Source: JANWXR01 sp033577755 (lineage in GTDB: Bacteria > Chloroflexota > Anaerolineae > Anaerolineales > UBA6663). Taken from it: 22,992 bases of DNA. Below, in pieces: positions 14,879 to 22,898 of the stretch (positions within the stretch are counted from its first letter, which is position 1; each line of letters begins with the position of its first letter). The notes below the pieces were generated by a model. The model was given only the letters and a program-made list of their open reading frames with translations, was not told the origin of the DNA and searched no databases. The position numbers and the translations under genes are program-made. The stretch covers positions 1 to 22,992 of the forward strand of contig JAVQXV010000035.1 in NCBI GenBank assembly GCA_033577755.1, in the 5' to 3' direction.

Positions 14879-15565
14879 ATGCGCTTGAAATCACTCGCCC
14901 TGAGCCTGATAGCCGTGCTGTTGGCGACGTTATTGCTTTTCAACAACGCGCCGCGCGGCGCCTTTGCCGGCTTCACCGAGACGCCCACTCCTACCCTGAC
15001 TGCTACGCCCGGCCCTTCACCGACCCCAACACCAACCCTGCCTGTCACGCCCGGCCCCTCGCCAACTTCGCCGGCCGACAGCGTCGGCGCGAGACTGGAG
15101 CTGTTGAAGGCCACCAGCACTACGCAGGTGCAGGTAGGCAACCTGATCTCATACACCCTTACATTGCGCAACACCGGCAGCGGCGAGGCCGTCAACCAAT
15201 GGGTGACCGACCAGCTCCCGTCTACCCTGACGTTCGTGGATGCCTTCAGCACGCAGGGCGGTTTCACCTTTGACGCGGCGACCAATACCGTCACTTTCAA
15301 CGTCGGCACGGTCGCAGCTGGACAGACCATTACGATGGTCATCCAAGCGCGCGTCAACTCACAGGCAAAAGGCGGGGACACGATTCGCAACGTCGGTGTG
15401 GTCTCCGGCGTGCTCATCTCGAACGAAGTCAGCCTGCTGATAGTGCCCGAAAGACTGCCGGATGCGGGCACGGCGCCGTTCTCGTTTGAACTCACGTTGA
15501 TGCTGGCGTTGCTGGCGCTGGTGCTGCCGTCTTTGCTGGTGCTGGCGCTGCGCCGTCGCGCCTAA
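14879..15565 (+). CDS. DUF11-domain surface protein with C-terminal LPDAG sorting signal
   Basis: This 228-residue protein has an N-terminal signal peptide (about 1-31), a Pro/Thr/Ser linker built from a duplicated PTLxxTPGPSPT unit (about 34-65), and one DUF11-like immunoglobulin-fold domain (about 72-185), with GNLISYTLTLRNTGSGEA typical of DUF11. The C-terminus has the three parts of a sortase signal: LPDAGT (residues 193-198), a hydrophobic helix (about 203-222) and a basic RRRA tail. It is therefore a likely substrate of the sortase encoded 13 bases downstream. Start ATG 14879 puts the signal peptide at the N-terminus and has GAGG at 14864-14867; a TTG at 14855 is a less likely alternative. 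It may be a surface adhesin or stalk subunit. Confidence 0.88.
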   Translation: MRLKSLALSLIAVLLATLLLFNNAPRGAFAGFTETPTPTLTATPGPSPTPTPTLPVTPGPSPTSPADSVGARLELLKATSTTQVQVGNLISYTLTLRNTGSGEAVNQWVTDQLPSTLTFVDAFSTQGGFTFDAATNTVTFNVGTVAAGQTITMVIQARVNSQAKGGDTIRNVGVVSGVLISNEVSLLIVPERLPDAGTAPFSFELTLMLALLALVLPSLLVLALRRRA

Positions 15566-15578
15566 GGTGCCCGGCTTC

Positions 15579-16388
15579 ATGTTGATTGCCTGGAACGTTA
15601 TCCTGGCAGCTCTGTGTGCGGGCTTGGCGCTCGCCATCGGGCTGCTGGCCTTGCAGAACCGATCACAGTACCCGACTGCGGCAGCGCTGCTACGGGCTAT
15701 CGCTTTGCCGTTGGTGTTGGGAGGCATCAGTCTGTTGGCCATCCCACCGAGCGCGGCAACGACCGAGCTGGCCGCACCTGAGCCGGATGACCTGCGGGCT
15801 GCCCTCGACAAACCGGCCGACTTTCCTGTAAACCCAACCCTTGCCCCAACGCTTAGGCCTGCCGATGCAACGCATACCGCCGCTCTGTCCGCTCCACGCA
15901 CCGGCGCGCTTGTGGAACCTCTTGGAACGCCGCAGCCCCAACCGGCGCGCTTGCGCATCGCCCGGCTGAACGTGGACGCTCCCATCGTAACCATCCCCAT
16001 CGTGAACGGCCAATGGGATCTAACTACACTGGGCGCCGATGTGGGTTGGCTGACCACCACCGGCGCGTTCCCCGGAGACAAGCTGGCGATGGCGTTGGTC
16101 GGCCATATCACCACCGAGCGGCTGACGCGCGGTGCGTTCGCCGATTTGGAGCGCATCAAGCCCGGCGACGAGATTGTGTATATCTTGGGTGAAGTCGAGT
16201 ATGTGTACGAAGTGCGCCGGCGCAGCCGCATAGCCCCCGAGAACGTGAAGGCGCTCTACATGCCGGACGGCCAAACGCTGCTCCTGCTGACCTGCACCGA
16301 CTGGGACGCCGAAGGGAAGCGCTATGCCAATCGCCTGCTTGTGGAGGCGGAGCTGAGGGCGCAGCGCGCGGCCAAGGTGAATGACTAG
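15579..16388 (+). CDS. Sortase family transpeptidase
   Basis: This protein of about 269 residues has two N-terminal transmembrane helices (about 1-24 and 36-55), a Pro-rich linker and a C-terminal sortase domain (about 125-262). Catalytic residues are visible: His176 in VGHIT, Cys239 in LLLLTCTDW and Arg252 in YANRLLVEAEL. It would cleave sorting signals at the membrane and join the protein to an envelope acceptor; the adjacent LPDAG protein is the likely substrate. ATG 15579 is preferred because AAGGTG at 15564-15569 can act as its ribosome-binding site; GTG 15567 would add four residues. Subclass not assigned. It is the last gene of the + strand cluster. Confidence 0.92.
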   Translation: MLIAWNVILAALCAGLALAIGLLALQNRSQYPTAAALLRAIALPLVLGGISLLAIPPSAATTELAAPEPDDLRAALDKPADFPVNPTLAPTLRPADATHTAALSAPRTGALVEPLGTPQPQPARLRIARLNVDAPIVTIPIVNGQWDLTTLGADVGWLTTTGAFPGDKLAMALVGHITTERLTRGAFADLERIKPGDEIVYILGEVEYVYEVRRRSRIAPENVKALYMPDGQTLLLLTCTDWDAEGKRYANRLLVEAELRAQRAAKVND

Positions 16389-16390
16389 CG

Positions 16391-16494
16391 GTGTGCACGC
16401 AAAACATGTCAGCCGCACCCTGAGCGGACGCTGAGCGAAGTCGAAGCGGCAGTCGAAGGGGCGGCACGTTCCTTGACAACCTTTGCGTGCACAC
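16391..16494. repeat. Long nested inverted repeat between convergent genes
   Basis: Perfect 13-bp arms GTGTGCACGCAAA (16391-16403) and its reverse complement (16482-16494) are followed inward at equal three-base distance by TGTCA (16407-16411) and TGACA (16474-16478). Further inward, gccgc (16412-16416) pairs with gcggc (16461-16465). The loop carries a ctgagcgaagtcgaag motif of the REP-like kind. It lies between the sortase stop and the 3' end of the frameshifted - strand gene, so it may act as a bidirectional terminator. A small mobile palindrome is the alternative. Confidence 0.75.
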
Positions 16495-16544
16495 GCCGCC
16501 TGGGAGGTGCTTCCACCAAATCACCTTCTCGCCTGGCTGGAAGG

Positions 16545-16939
16545 TTACTCTTGTCTATTGAGCAGTTGTCCTGTCCACCTGTCTCGTCCCTTCCAAAAAG
16601 GACAGTGCGGACAACTTTCACCTTCAGGATAATCAATCCCTTCTTCGTGCGGGCAGCCGATAATTCGATCGGTCATAGCGACCCGATAGACCTGGTGGCG
16701 CTCGATAAATGCGACGATTTGCCGGCAGATATCGTCATCGTGGCGCGCATCTTGTATGGTAGAAAACCAGCGTTCGAGGGCGATGACCTTTTTTGAGCGT
16801 CAACGATCCCGACCGCCACTTTGGTTGCGAACTGATCGGTGGGGCCGTAGAAGGCGACGGTAGCGATTGGAAAACCGACCGAGCGGCGGCGTGCCTTCTT
16901 TTTTAGTGCTTTTCGGGCAGGGGACATACGGGACGGCAT
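16545..16939 (-). pseudogene. Conserved small protein gene interrupted by a -1 frameshift
   Basis: The - strand frame beginning at ATG 16939 (GTG 16960 is also possible) reads a basic N-terminus, then PIATVAFYGPTDQFATKVAV and GIVDAQK. At an A6 run (16789-16794) it slips out of frame. Reading one base back restores a coherent protein: VIALERWFSTIQDAR, RQIVAFIERHQVYRVAMTDR, IIGCPHEEGIDYPEGESC, PHCPFWKGRDRW, ending at TAA 16545-16547. Joined, it is about 131 residues with GCPHEEG and CPHCPFW Cys/His clusters that could bind metal. I recall similar uncharacterised proteins in Chloroflexota but cannot name the family. One missing A in the run (mutation or sequencing error) or programmed slippage on AAAAAAG would all explain the split. 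Confidence 0.75.
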
Positions 16940-16960
16940 ATGCTTATCCGGCCTTTTCAC

Positions 16961-17099
16961 TTGGGTTCCCTAGCAGCGACCGTTGCAGTTTTCCACGCAG
17001 TTGAGCGCGCGCCTGCTGCCTAACGTCTGCTGGACGCGCGGGTTGGGCCGCACTGTGCTTCATGCTCCGCTCATATTACGCCATTCTGTAGCCGACATG
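16961..17099. other. Non-coding gap with an attC-like short palindrome
   Basis: There is no gene between the DUF2283 stop and the frameshifted gene. The pair GCCTAAC (17018-17024) and GTTGGGC (17042-17048) fits the RYYYAAC/GTTRRRY ends of integron attC sites in either orientation. However, only 17 bases separate them, far less than a complete attC. No integrase is in the window. It is recorded as weak. Confidence 0.25.
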
Positions 17100-17306
17100 T
17101 CACGCTGGCATGGGGGCCACTTGATACTCAATTCGGCTCGGTAAAGTGACGCGGCGTGAAGCGTCGAGGATTTCCAAAGATACGAGATTGCCGGAAGCAT
17201 CGTAGTCCAGAATCACCCCCGGCTTATCTTCGTCGCTTTCCGCCACCGGGGTCTCGGTAAAGATAATCGTGAGCGTATCCGTCTCGCGGTCGTAGATGAC
17301 TTTCAT
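17100..17306 (-). CDS. DUF2283 family small protein, partner of the DUF4258 gene
   Basis: This 68-residue protein starts MKVIYDRETDTLTIIF and has PGVILDYDASGNLVSLEILDAS, the conserved DUF2283 pattern. The ATG at 17306 overlaps the TGA of the upstream DUF4258 gene (ATGA) and has GGAGG eight bases before it. A longer frame from 17321 would begin inside that ribosome-binding site and is rejected. The DUF4258-then-DUF2283 order with overlap is a recurring small two-gene unit often suspected to be a toxin-antitoxin pair; this would be the second, antitoxin-position gene. No DNA-binding motif is seen. A solitary paralogue lies at 2289-2528. Confidence 0.88.
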   Translation of the reverse strand: MKVIYDRETDTLTIIFTETPVAESDEDKPGVILDYDASGNLVSLEILDASRRVTLPSRIEYQVAPMPA

Positions 17307-17686
17307 GCTTCTGTCCTCCAATACTTCACAACCTTGCTGGTTCGATACACTGTTACCACTTCCGGGGGAAGGCGGTCAATGTCCACAAGCACGCAAAGTA
17401 AACAGGTCTTGGGTGGTTCGCCCGATTGTAGCCGAGATTGATAGACTTCACGGCCTTCACGGACTGTTTCAGTCTGCTCTGGGGCGGCGAGAACTTTGGC
17501 CACCTCTTCTTCCGTGATTTGACGGCGAGCCACCTCATCACGTGCGTGATCGATGATGGCGGTAGTTGGTGATGGATTTTGTTTCCGCCATACTTCAGCT
17601 GATTGTACCCGTGTGTCACTACGGCTACAGAATGTACAAGCAGTGCATAGGAATGTCGCCGTTGTGACATGCGACGGGCGGCCCAA
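17303..17686 (-). CDS. DUF4258 family protein (BrnT/RelE-like toxin candidate)
   Basis: The core (about residues 44-127) matches DUF4258: IIDHARDEVARRQITEEEV, then KVLAAPEQTETVREGREVYQ, ending in VVTVYRTSKVVKYWRTEA. Family members usually start only a few residues before the DHAR motif. Here the only in-frame start is a TTG at 17686, giving 43 extra residues with a CTACTFCSR stretch. Either the start is unusual or the true N-terminus was lost or frameshifted. DUF4258 has a small RNase-toxin-like fold in some interpretations, but no activity is established here. The stop overlaps the DUF2283 start. The gene lies 21 bases after the ferredoxin reductase stop and may be cotranscribed with it. Exact start uncertain. 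Confidence 0.75.
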   Translation of the reverse strand: MGRPSHVTTATFLCTACTFCSRSDTRVQSAEVWRKQNPSPTTAIIDHARDEVARRQITEEEVAKVLAAPEQTETVREGREVYQSRLQSGEPPKTCLLCVLVDIDRLPPEVVTVYRTSKVVKYWRTEA

Positions 17687-17707
17687 CGAAAGAATGACCT
17701 GTCCGTT

Positions 17708-19126
<1,419 letters not shown>

Positions 19127-19240
19127 AGAAGATGGTGCGCGACCGAGTCTGGCGGGAAGGTTTGTCAGCGAGGAGGCGCGGCGTGACGTCGGCCTCTCCC
19201 GTTGAGAAGCGCCCCGCTGCCCTCAGCCGGGCGGTAACTT

Positions 19241-19669
19241 TTATCCCTCGATAATCTGAGCGTGAAGGGTCTCGATGGTGCCCTGATAATCCTGCATGAT
19301 GGCCTTGACCATGTCGCCGATGGAGACCAGGCCGGCCAGTCTGCCTTGGTCGAGGATGGGCAGATGGCGGAAGCGGCGGTTGGTCATCGTCTCGATCACC
19401 GACATCACATCGTCCTGCGGCGTGCCGCAGACGACCCTGCGCGTCATCACTTCTCCAACCGTCCGCGTCAGGAAGTCGTCATAACGGGCGACGGCACGTG
19501 CCAGGTCGCGTTCGGAGAAGATTCCGACGACCTGGCCGGCCTCATCGGTCACAACCACAGCGCCGATGTTGTGCTGGGCCAGCGTTGTCGCCGCCTCCTT
19601 CAGCGTTTGCTCCGGGCGGATGGTCACCACATTGCTGCCCTTGGTGGCGAGGATGGTGCTGATCTTCAT
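19241..19669 (-). CDS. Two-CBS-domain protein
   Basis: This 142-residue protein consists of two CBS domains (about residues 8-62 and 74-130), with the typical VVVTDEAGQVVGIFSERDLA and HLPILDQGRLAGLVSIGDMV segments. Paired CBS domains form a Bateman module that binds adenine nucleotides or similar ligands, usually to regulate a partner. No enzymatic domain is attached. GAGAGG (19675-19680), five bases before ATG 19669, is a good ribosome-binding site, and a TATAAT box lies upstream. The downstream reductase gene could be in the same transcript. The target is unknown. Confidence 0.95.
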   Translation of the reverse strand: MKISTILATKGSNVVTIRPEQTLKEAATTLAQHNIGAVVVTDEAGQVVGIFSERDLARAVARYDDFLTRTVGEVMTRRVVCGTPQDDVMSVIETMTNRRFRHLPILDQGRLAGLVSIGDMVKAIMQDYQGTIETLHAQIIEG

Positions 19670-19701
19670 GGCGGCCTCTCAAGGAACGGAGTGCGAGGCG
19701 C

Positions 19702-19707
19702 ATTATA
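19702..19707 (-). promoter_or_regulatory. Probable -10 box (TATAAT) of the CBS gene
   Basis: Read on the - strand, a perfect TATAAT ends 32 bases before the CBS start codon. No convincing -35 is present at 16-18 bases. It marks a likely transcription start inside the 206-bp gap 19670-19875; apart from this box the gap contains no gene or repeat that I recognise. Confidence 0.55.
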
Positions 19708-19875
19708 CCCCTCAACCCTTTGCCGGCTCTCTCGACTTTGACGGAGTTTATTCGCAAGTCGGGCAGAAATCGTCCCGTGCCAAGACGATAAGTTGCTAAG
19801 GCTGTCTCTCCGTGCTTCGACGCCGAGATTCCTGTCAGACGCAGCAAAGCCTCTTCTCCAAAAGCAAGACGTAGC

Positions 19876-20307
19876 CTAACCGCTTTGCCGTTGCGAGTAC
19901 AGGCCGATGCCGGCGATGATAATTATCACGCCGACGGCCACACCCCAGGCTTGCACCGGGCCGAACAGCGGGCGTTGCTGGCCGAAGTGTGTGCCGATGC
20001 CGATCACGTCCGCCAGGCCGGCGGCGAAGCAAACGACCAGCCCGGTCGCCATCAGCCGCAGGCCGATGTCTTCGCGCAGGCGGCGCGGCAGGGCGCGATG
20101 GCGCGTGGCGTACATGTAGATGTACGCACCCAGCGTCATGGTCGAGATGCCGCACAGGAAGACGAAGATTTGTAGCAGGCCGAAGCCGGGTGTGAAGTCC
20201 AGGCTGAACCACTCCGGGAAGATGCCGAGGAGGAAGATGACGAATCCCAGCCCGACGATCGCCGCACCGAAGCGCGCCAGCAGGCTTGTGCGCAGCTCGC
20301 GGCTCAT
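19876..20307 (-). CDS. Uncharacterised four-helix membrane protein
   Basis: This 143-residue protein has four predicted transmembrane helices (about residues 12-30, 41-66, 82-106 and 118-137). A positively charged loop, RHRALPRRLREDIG, between helices two and three puts that loop in the cytoplasm. The second helix contains FVFLCGISTMTLGAYIYMY. I do not recognise the family. The ATG overlaps the stop of the dipeptidase gene (ATGA, 20304-20307), so the two are translationally coupled, which suggests a shared role such as peptide uptake or envelope turnover. No motif supports a specific function. Confidence 0.85.
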   Translation of the reverse strand: MSRELRTSLLARFGAAIVGLGFVIFLLGIFPEWFSLDFTPGFGLLQIFVFLCGISTMTLGAYIYMYATRHRALPRRLREDIGLRLMATGLVVCFAAGLADVIGIGTHFGQQRPLFGPVQAWGVAVGVIIIIAGIGLYSQRQSG

Positions 20308-21389
20308 CCCGGCAGACCTCGCCGCAGCAGTTCAATCCAGTTGCCGCTCATGATGCTTGCAATATCTTTTTCGTCGTAGCCGCGTTCTGCCAGCCGCGCC
20401 TCTAATTTCTGCAAATCGGCGTGAGTGTCAATCTCGGCAGGCGTGCCCTCCACGCCGAAGCCGCCGTCGAAGTCGGAGCCGAGGCCGGCGTGCGCGGCGC
20501 TGCCCGTCACCTGGCAGATGTGATCAATGGCCGCCGCCACGGCGTCGAGCGTGACGCGCCCTTTGCCGTCGCTGTGCGTCCAGCTGCTGTTCAGAAAGCG
20601 ATTGTACGGCACAACGCCGATCACGCCGCCGCGTTCGGCCAGGCGGCGAATCATCTCGTCGGAGAGGAAGCGCTCCGGGCGGGACGGATTTTTGAGCAGC
20701 GCGCGCGGGTTGGCGTGCGAGGCCAGCAGCACGCCGGGGAAACGGTCGAGGGCCTCGAAGTAGGCCTCTTCGGAGAGATGCGTCAGGTCGAGCATCAGCC
20801 CGAGGTCGGCCATGATGTTGAGCAGGCGGCGGCCCTCTGGCGTGAACGGGCCGGGTTCGCCGGTGCCGCCCGCGTAGCGCGTGCCCGTCCAGGCCGGGCC
20901 GATAATGCGTAGGCCGCGCTCCAGCCACCACTCGGCTTCCTTCGGCTCACGGATGCCGTCCGCTCCTTCCATCAACGGCACAATCCCAATCCGGCGCTTC
21001 GTTAGGTCATCGCTTTGCCAAGTGGAGAGCACCGCCTCCAAATCACCCTTTGAGCCGATGAGTTGAAAGACCCGACTTTCATCCGCAAGGCGGTGATAGT
21101 AATCGAGCTGCCGGGCATAGAGGCGATGCGCTTCGGCGGGGTCGGCGTACACCTGTGTTTCCCATTCGCTTGTCTGTCGGCGTTTGGGTGCAACGAAGAG
21201 CGCGCCGAAGATGACGGCGGTTCGCCCCAGCAACAAATCCGCCAGGCCGAGCAAGGTGTTGCCGTTGAGCAGCGGCGTGCGGGTTTTGGCTTCCAGCTCG
21301 CGCGTAACGAGTGCAGGCCGTGTGTAATCGCGCCCGAACGTCAGCGCATTCCAGGCCAGGTCGAGGTGGGCGTCAACGATCAGAGACAT
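20304..21389 (-). CDS. Membrane-dipeptidase family (M19) dipeptidase
   Basis: This 361-residue TIM-barrel peptidase has the renal-dipeptidase metal ligands: His8 and Asp10 in DAHLDLAW, Glu141 in LMEGAD, His204 in DLTHLSE, His225 in ASHANPRAL and Asp306 in GSDFDGG. The length fits bacterial M19 enzymes. There is no signal peptide, so it is cytoplasmic despite the family name. It should hydrolyse dipeptides, including some with D-residues. ATG 21389 begins directly at the first conserved strand; the upstream bases are an A/C-rich repeat without a ribosome-binding site. It lies between the symporter and the overlapping four-helix membrane protein, probably in one operon. Confidence 0.94.
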   Translation of the reverse strand: MSLIVDAHLDLAWNALTFGRDYTRPALVTRELEAKTRTPLLNGNTLLGLADLLLGRTAVIFGALFVAPKRRQTSEWETQVYADPAEAHRLYARQLDYYHRLADESRVFQLIGSKGDLEAVLSTWQSDDLTKRRIGIVPLMEGADGIREPKEAEWWLERGLRIIGPAWTGTRYAGGTGEPGPFTPEGRRLLNIMADLGLMLDLTHLSEEAYFEALDRFPGVLLASHANPRALLKNPSRPERFLSDEMIRRLAERGGVIGVVPYNRFLNSSWTHSDGKGRVTLDAVAAAIDHICQVTGSAAHAGLGSDFDGGFGVEGTPAEIDTHADLQKLEARLAERGYDEKDIASIMSGNWIELLRRGLPG

Positions 21390-21392
21390 AGG

Positions 21393-21470
21393 AAAAGAAA
21401 AGGAAAGATGGGAAAAATGGGGAAAGTCGGGAAACTGTTTCCTTTGTTTTCGCTATTTTCCTCTTTTTCT
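21393..21470. repeat. ggaaa/tttcc repeat spanning the symporter 3' end and the gap
   Basis: Runs of ggaaa and ggggaaa on the + strand give way to tttcc runs, with gggaaac and gtttcc adjoining as an inverted pair (about 21429-21445). Read on the - strand it begins gcgcagaaaaagaggaaaa and encodes the last residues of the symporter (RRKRGK). It resembles the repeat at 2163-2222 at the end of the pseudouridine synthase gene. Confidence 0.6.
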
Positions 21471-22829
21471 GCGCTCCAGCTCCTTTCTGATCTCGGCGTG
21501 TTTCTGCTTGGTGATGGGGTAGAGATAGACGGCGATGAAGCTGAGCAGGATGATGATTGCGCCAACCGGCCCGACGAGGAAGCGAAGCGCCAGCAGCACG
21601 GTCTCCGGCTGGGGCGGCACGGCCTGACCCGGCTCCGCCGGGATATAGCCGGCGAGGTCGAGCACCTGCCCGGAGATGAACAGGCCGAGCGAGAGGCCAA
21701 GCTTCTGTAAAAAAACAAAGAAGCCGTAGAAGATGCCCTCGCGCCGCCGGCCGGTCTCCAGCTCGTCCAGCTCGATCACGTCCGGCAGCAGGCTCCACGG
21801 CACGAGGTAACAGACCGAGACGCCCGCACCGGCCACAATCGCCAGCACGAACAGCAACGGGGTCTGGCCCGGCCGGACGAAGAACAGGCTGAGCAGCACG
21901 GCCACGAACACCGTCGCGCCGATGTAGTACACGCGCTGCTTGCCGACCCGCTCGCTGACGCGCGTCCAGACCAGCAGCCAGGCGAAGGCCGAGAACTGAA
22001 GCGCGAGCAGGATGAAGCCGAACACGCCCACGTCCACGCCCACCCAGTCGCGCGCATAGATGAACAGGTTGTTCTGCACAAATTGGATGGTGAGCCACGA
22101 GAGCAGATAGACCACCGTCGCCAGGATGAAGGCGCGGTTGCGGAAGGCAATCAAGAATCCTTCAAGAAAGCTCGGCTCGTTCTCCTTGGACACAGGCAGA
22201 TACTCCGGCTCTTTGGTCCCGGCAAAGGTGATGAGGAAGCCGGCCACGCTCACCACTGCCCAGACGAAGATGCTGACGGCGTTGCCGATGAGGGGCCGGC
22301 CGGGGAAGGCAGCGACAATCTGGGTATGGAAGAAGGCTGCCAGCACGCCGCCGAGGATCGAGAAGCCGAAGCGAAAGGCGTTCAGGCTGGTGCGCTCGTC
22401 GTAATCCGAAGTGAGTTCCGCCGTGAGCGCGGTGTACGGCACACCGACGGTGGTGAGGGCCGTATCCAGCGCCAGCGCGACGATGAGGTAATACCAGAAG
22501 CGACCCGTGTCATCGAGCGGCGGAACCACCCAGTGCAGGAAGAACGCCAGCCCGAACGGGATCGCGCCGAACAGCAGCCATGGGCGGCGGCGGCCCATCG
22601 CGCTCTGCGTTTTGTCCGTCAGCCAGCCGACGATGGGGTCGTTGACGGCGTCCCAGATTTTGACGATGAGCAGGATGGTGCCGGCGAGGCCGGGGCGCAG
22701 GCCGGCCAGGTTGATCAGAAAATCCAACAGGAAAAAGCCGTTGATGGCCGTCATAATCGCCGGGCCGAGGTCGCCCGCGCCGAAGGCCAGCTTGGTGCGG
22801 AAGGGAAGTTTGATGGCAGAGATGGTCAT
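21453..22829 (-). CDS. MelB-type (GPH family) sugar:cation symporter
   Basis: This 458-residue, 12-helix transporter belongs to the glycoside-pentoside-hexuronide:cation symporter group of the MFS. The cation-site pattern is present: Asp20 in FGAGDLG, and Asp60 and Asp64 in KIWDAVNDPIVGWLTDKT, equivalent to the paired Asp residues of MelB helix II. GRRRPW (79-84) follows in the conserved loop. It would import a sugar or glycoside with sodium or protons; substrate not predictable. ATG 22829 is chosen because the family N-terminus (IKLPFRTKLAFG) follows it; a start at 22871 would lie within a DNA repeat. The basic RRKRGK tail is encoded by a ggaaa repeat. Confidence 0.93.
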   Translation of the reverse strand: MTISAIKLPFRTKLAFGAGDLGPAIMTAINGFFLLDFLINLAGLRPGLAGTILLIVKIWDAVNDPIVGWLTDKTQSAMGRRRPWLLFGAIPFGLAFFLHWVVPPLDDTGRFWYYLIVALALDTALTTVGVPYTALTAELTSDYDERTSLNAFRFGFSILGGVLAAFFHTQIVAAFPGRPLIGNAVSIFVWAVVSVAGFLITFAGTKEPEYLPVSKENEPSFLEGFLIAFRNRAFILATVVYLLSWLTIQFVQNNLFIYARDWVGVDVGVFGFILLALQFSAFAWLLVWTRVSERVGKQRVYYIGATVFVAVLLSLFFVRPGQTPLLFVLAIVAGAGVSVCYLVPWSLLPDVIELDELETGRRREGIFYGFFVFLQKLGLSLGLFISGQVLDLAGYIPAEPGQAVPPQPETVLLALRFLVGPVGAIIILLSFIAVYLYPITKQKHAEIRKELERRKRGK

Positions 22830-22837
22830 GAGGCTGC

Positions 22838-22886
22838 GCGGTGCGTGGTGCGGTGCGTACGGAATACGCAATACGGAATACGGAAG
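22838..22886. repeat. Short direct repeats upstream of the symporter gene
   Basis: GCGGTGCGT occurs at 22838 and again at 22850 (12-bp period), followed by acggaatacgcaatacgg and another copy of the ggaatacgg core. The pattern is related in style to the gcgtaatgcg repeat near 6075-6090. No gene function is evident. Confidence 0.55.
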
Positions 22887-22898
22887 GAATATGAACTC

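Noticed and set aside
16473..16796. 107-residue + strand ORF after the sortase
   Set aside because: It runs antisense to the frameshifted conserved gene, whose - strand codons are coherent in both halves.
17625..17660. MHCLYIL at the end of a - strand frame, resembling the start of GIY-YIG nucleases
   Set aside because: A stop follows directly and no downstream frame shows the YxGxTxDLxRR continuation; chance similarity.
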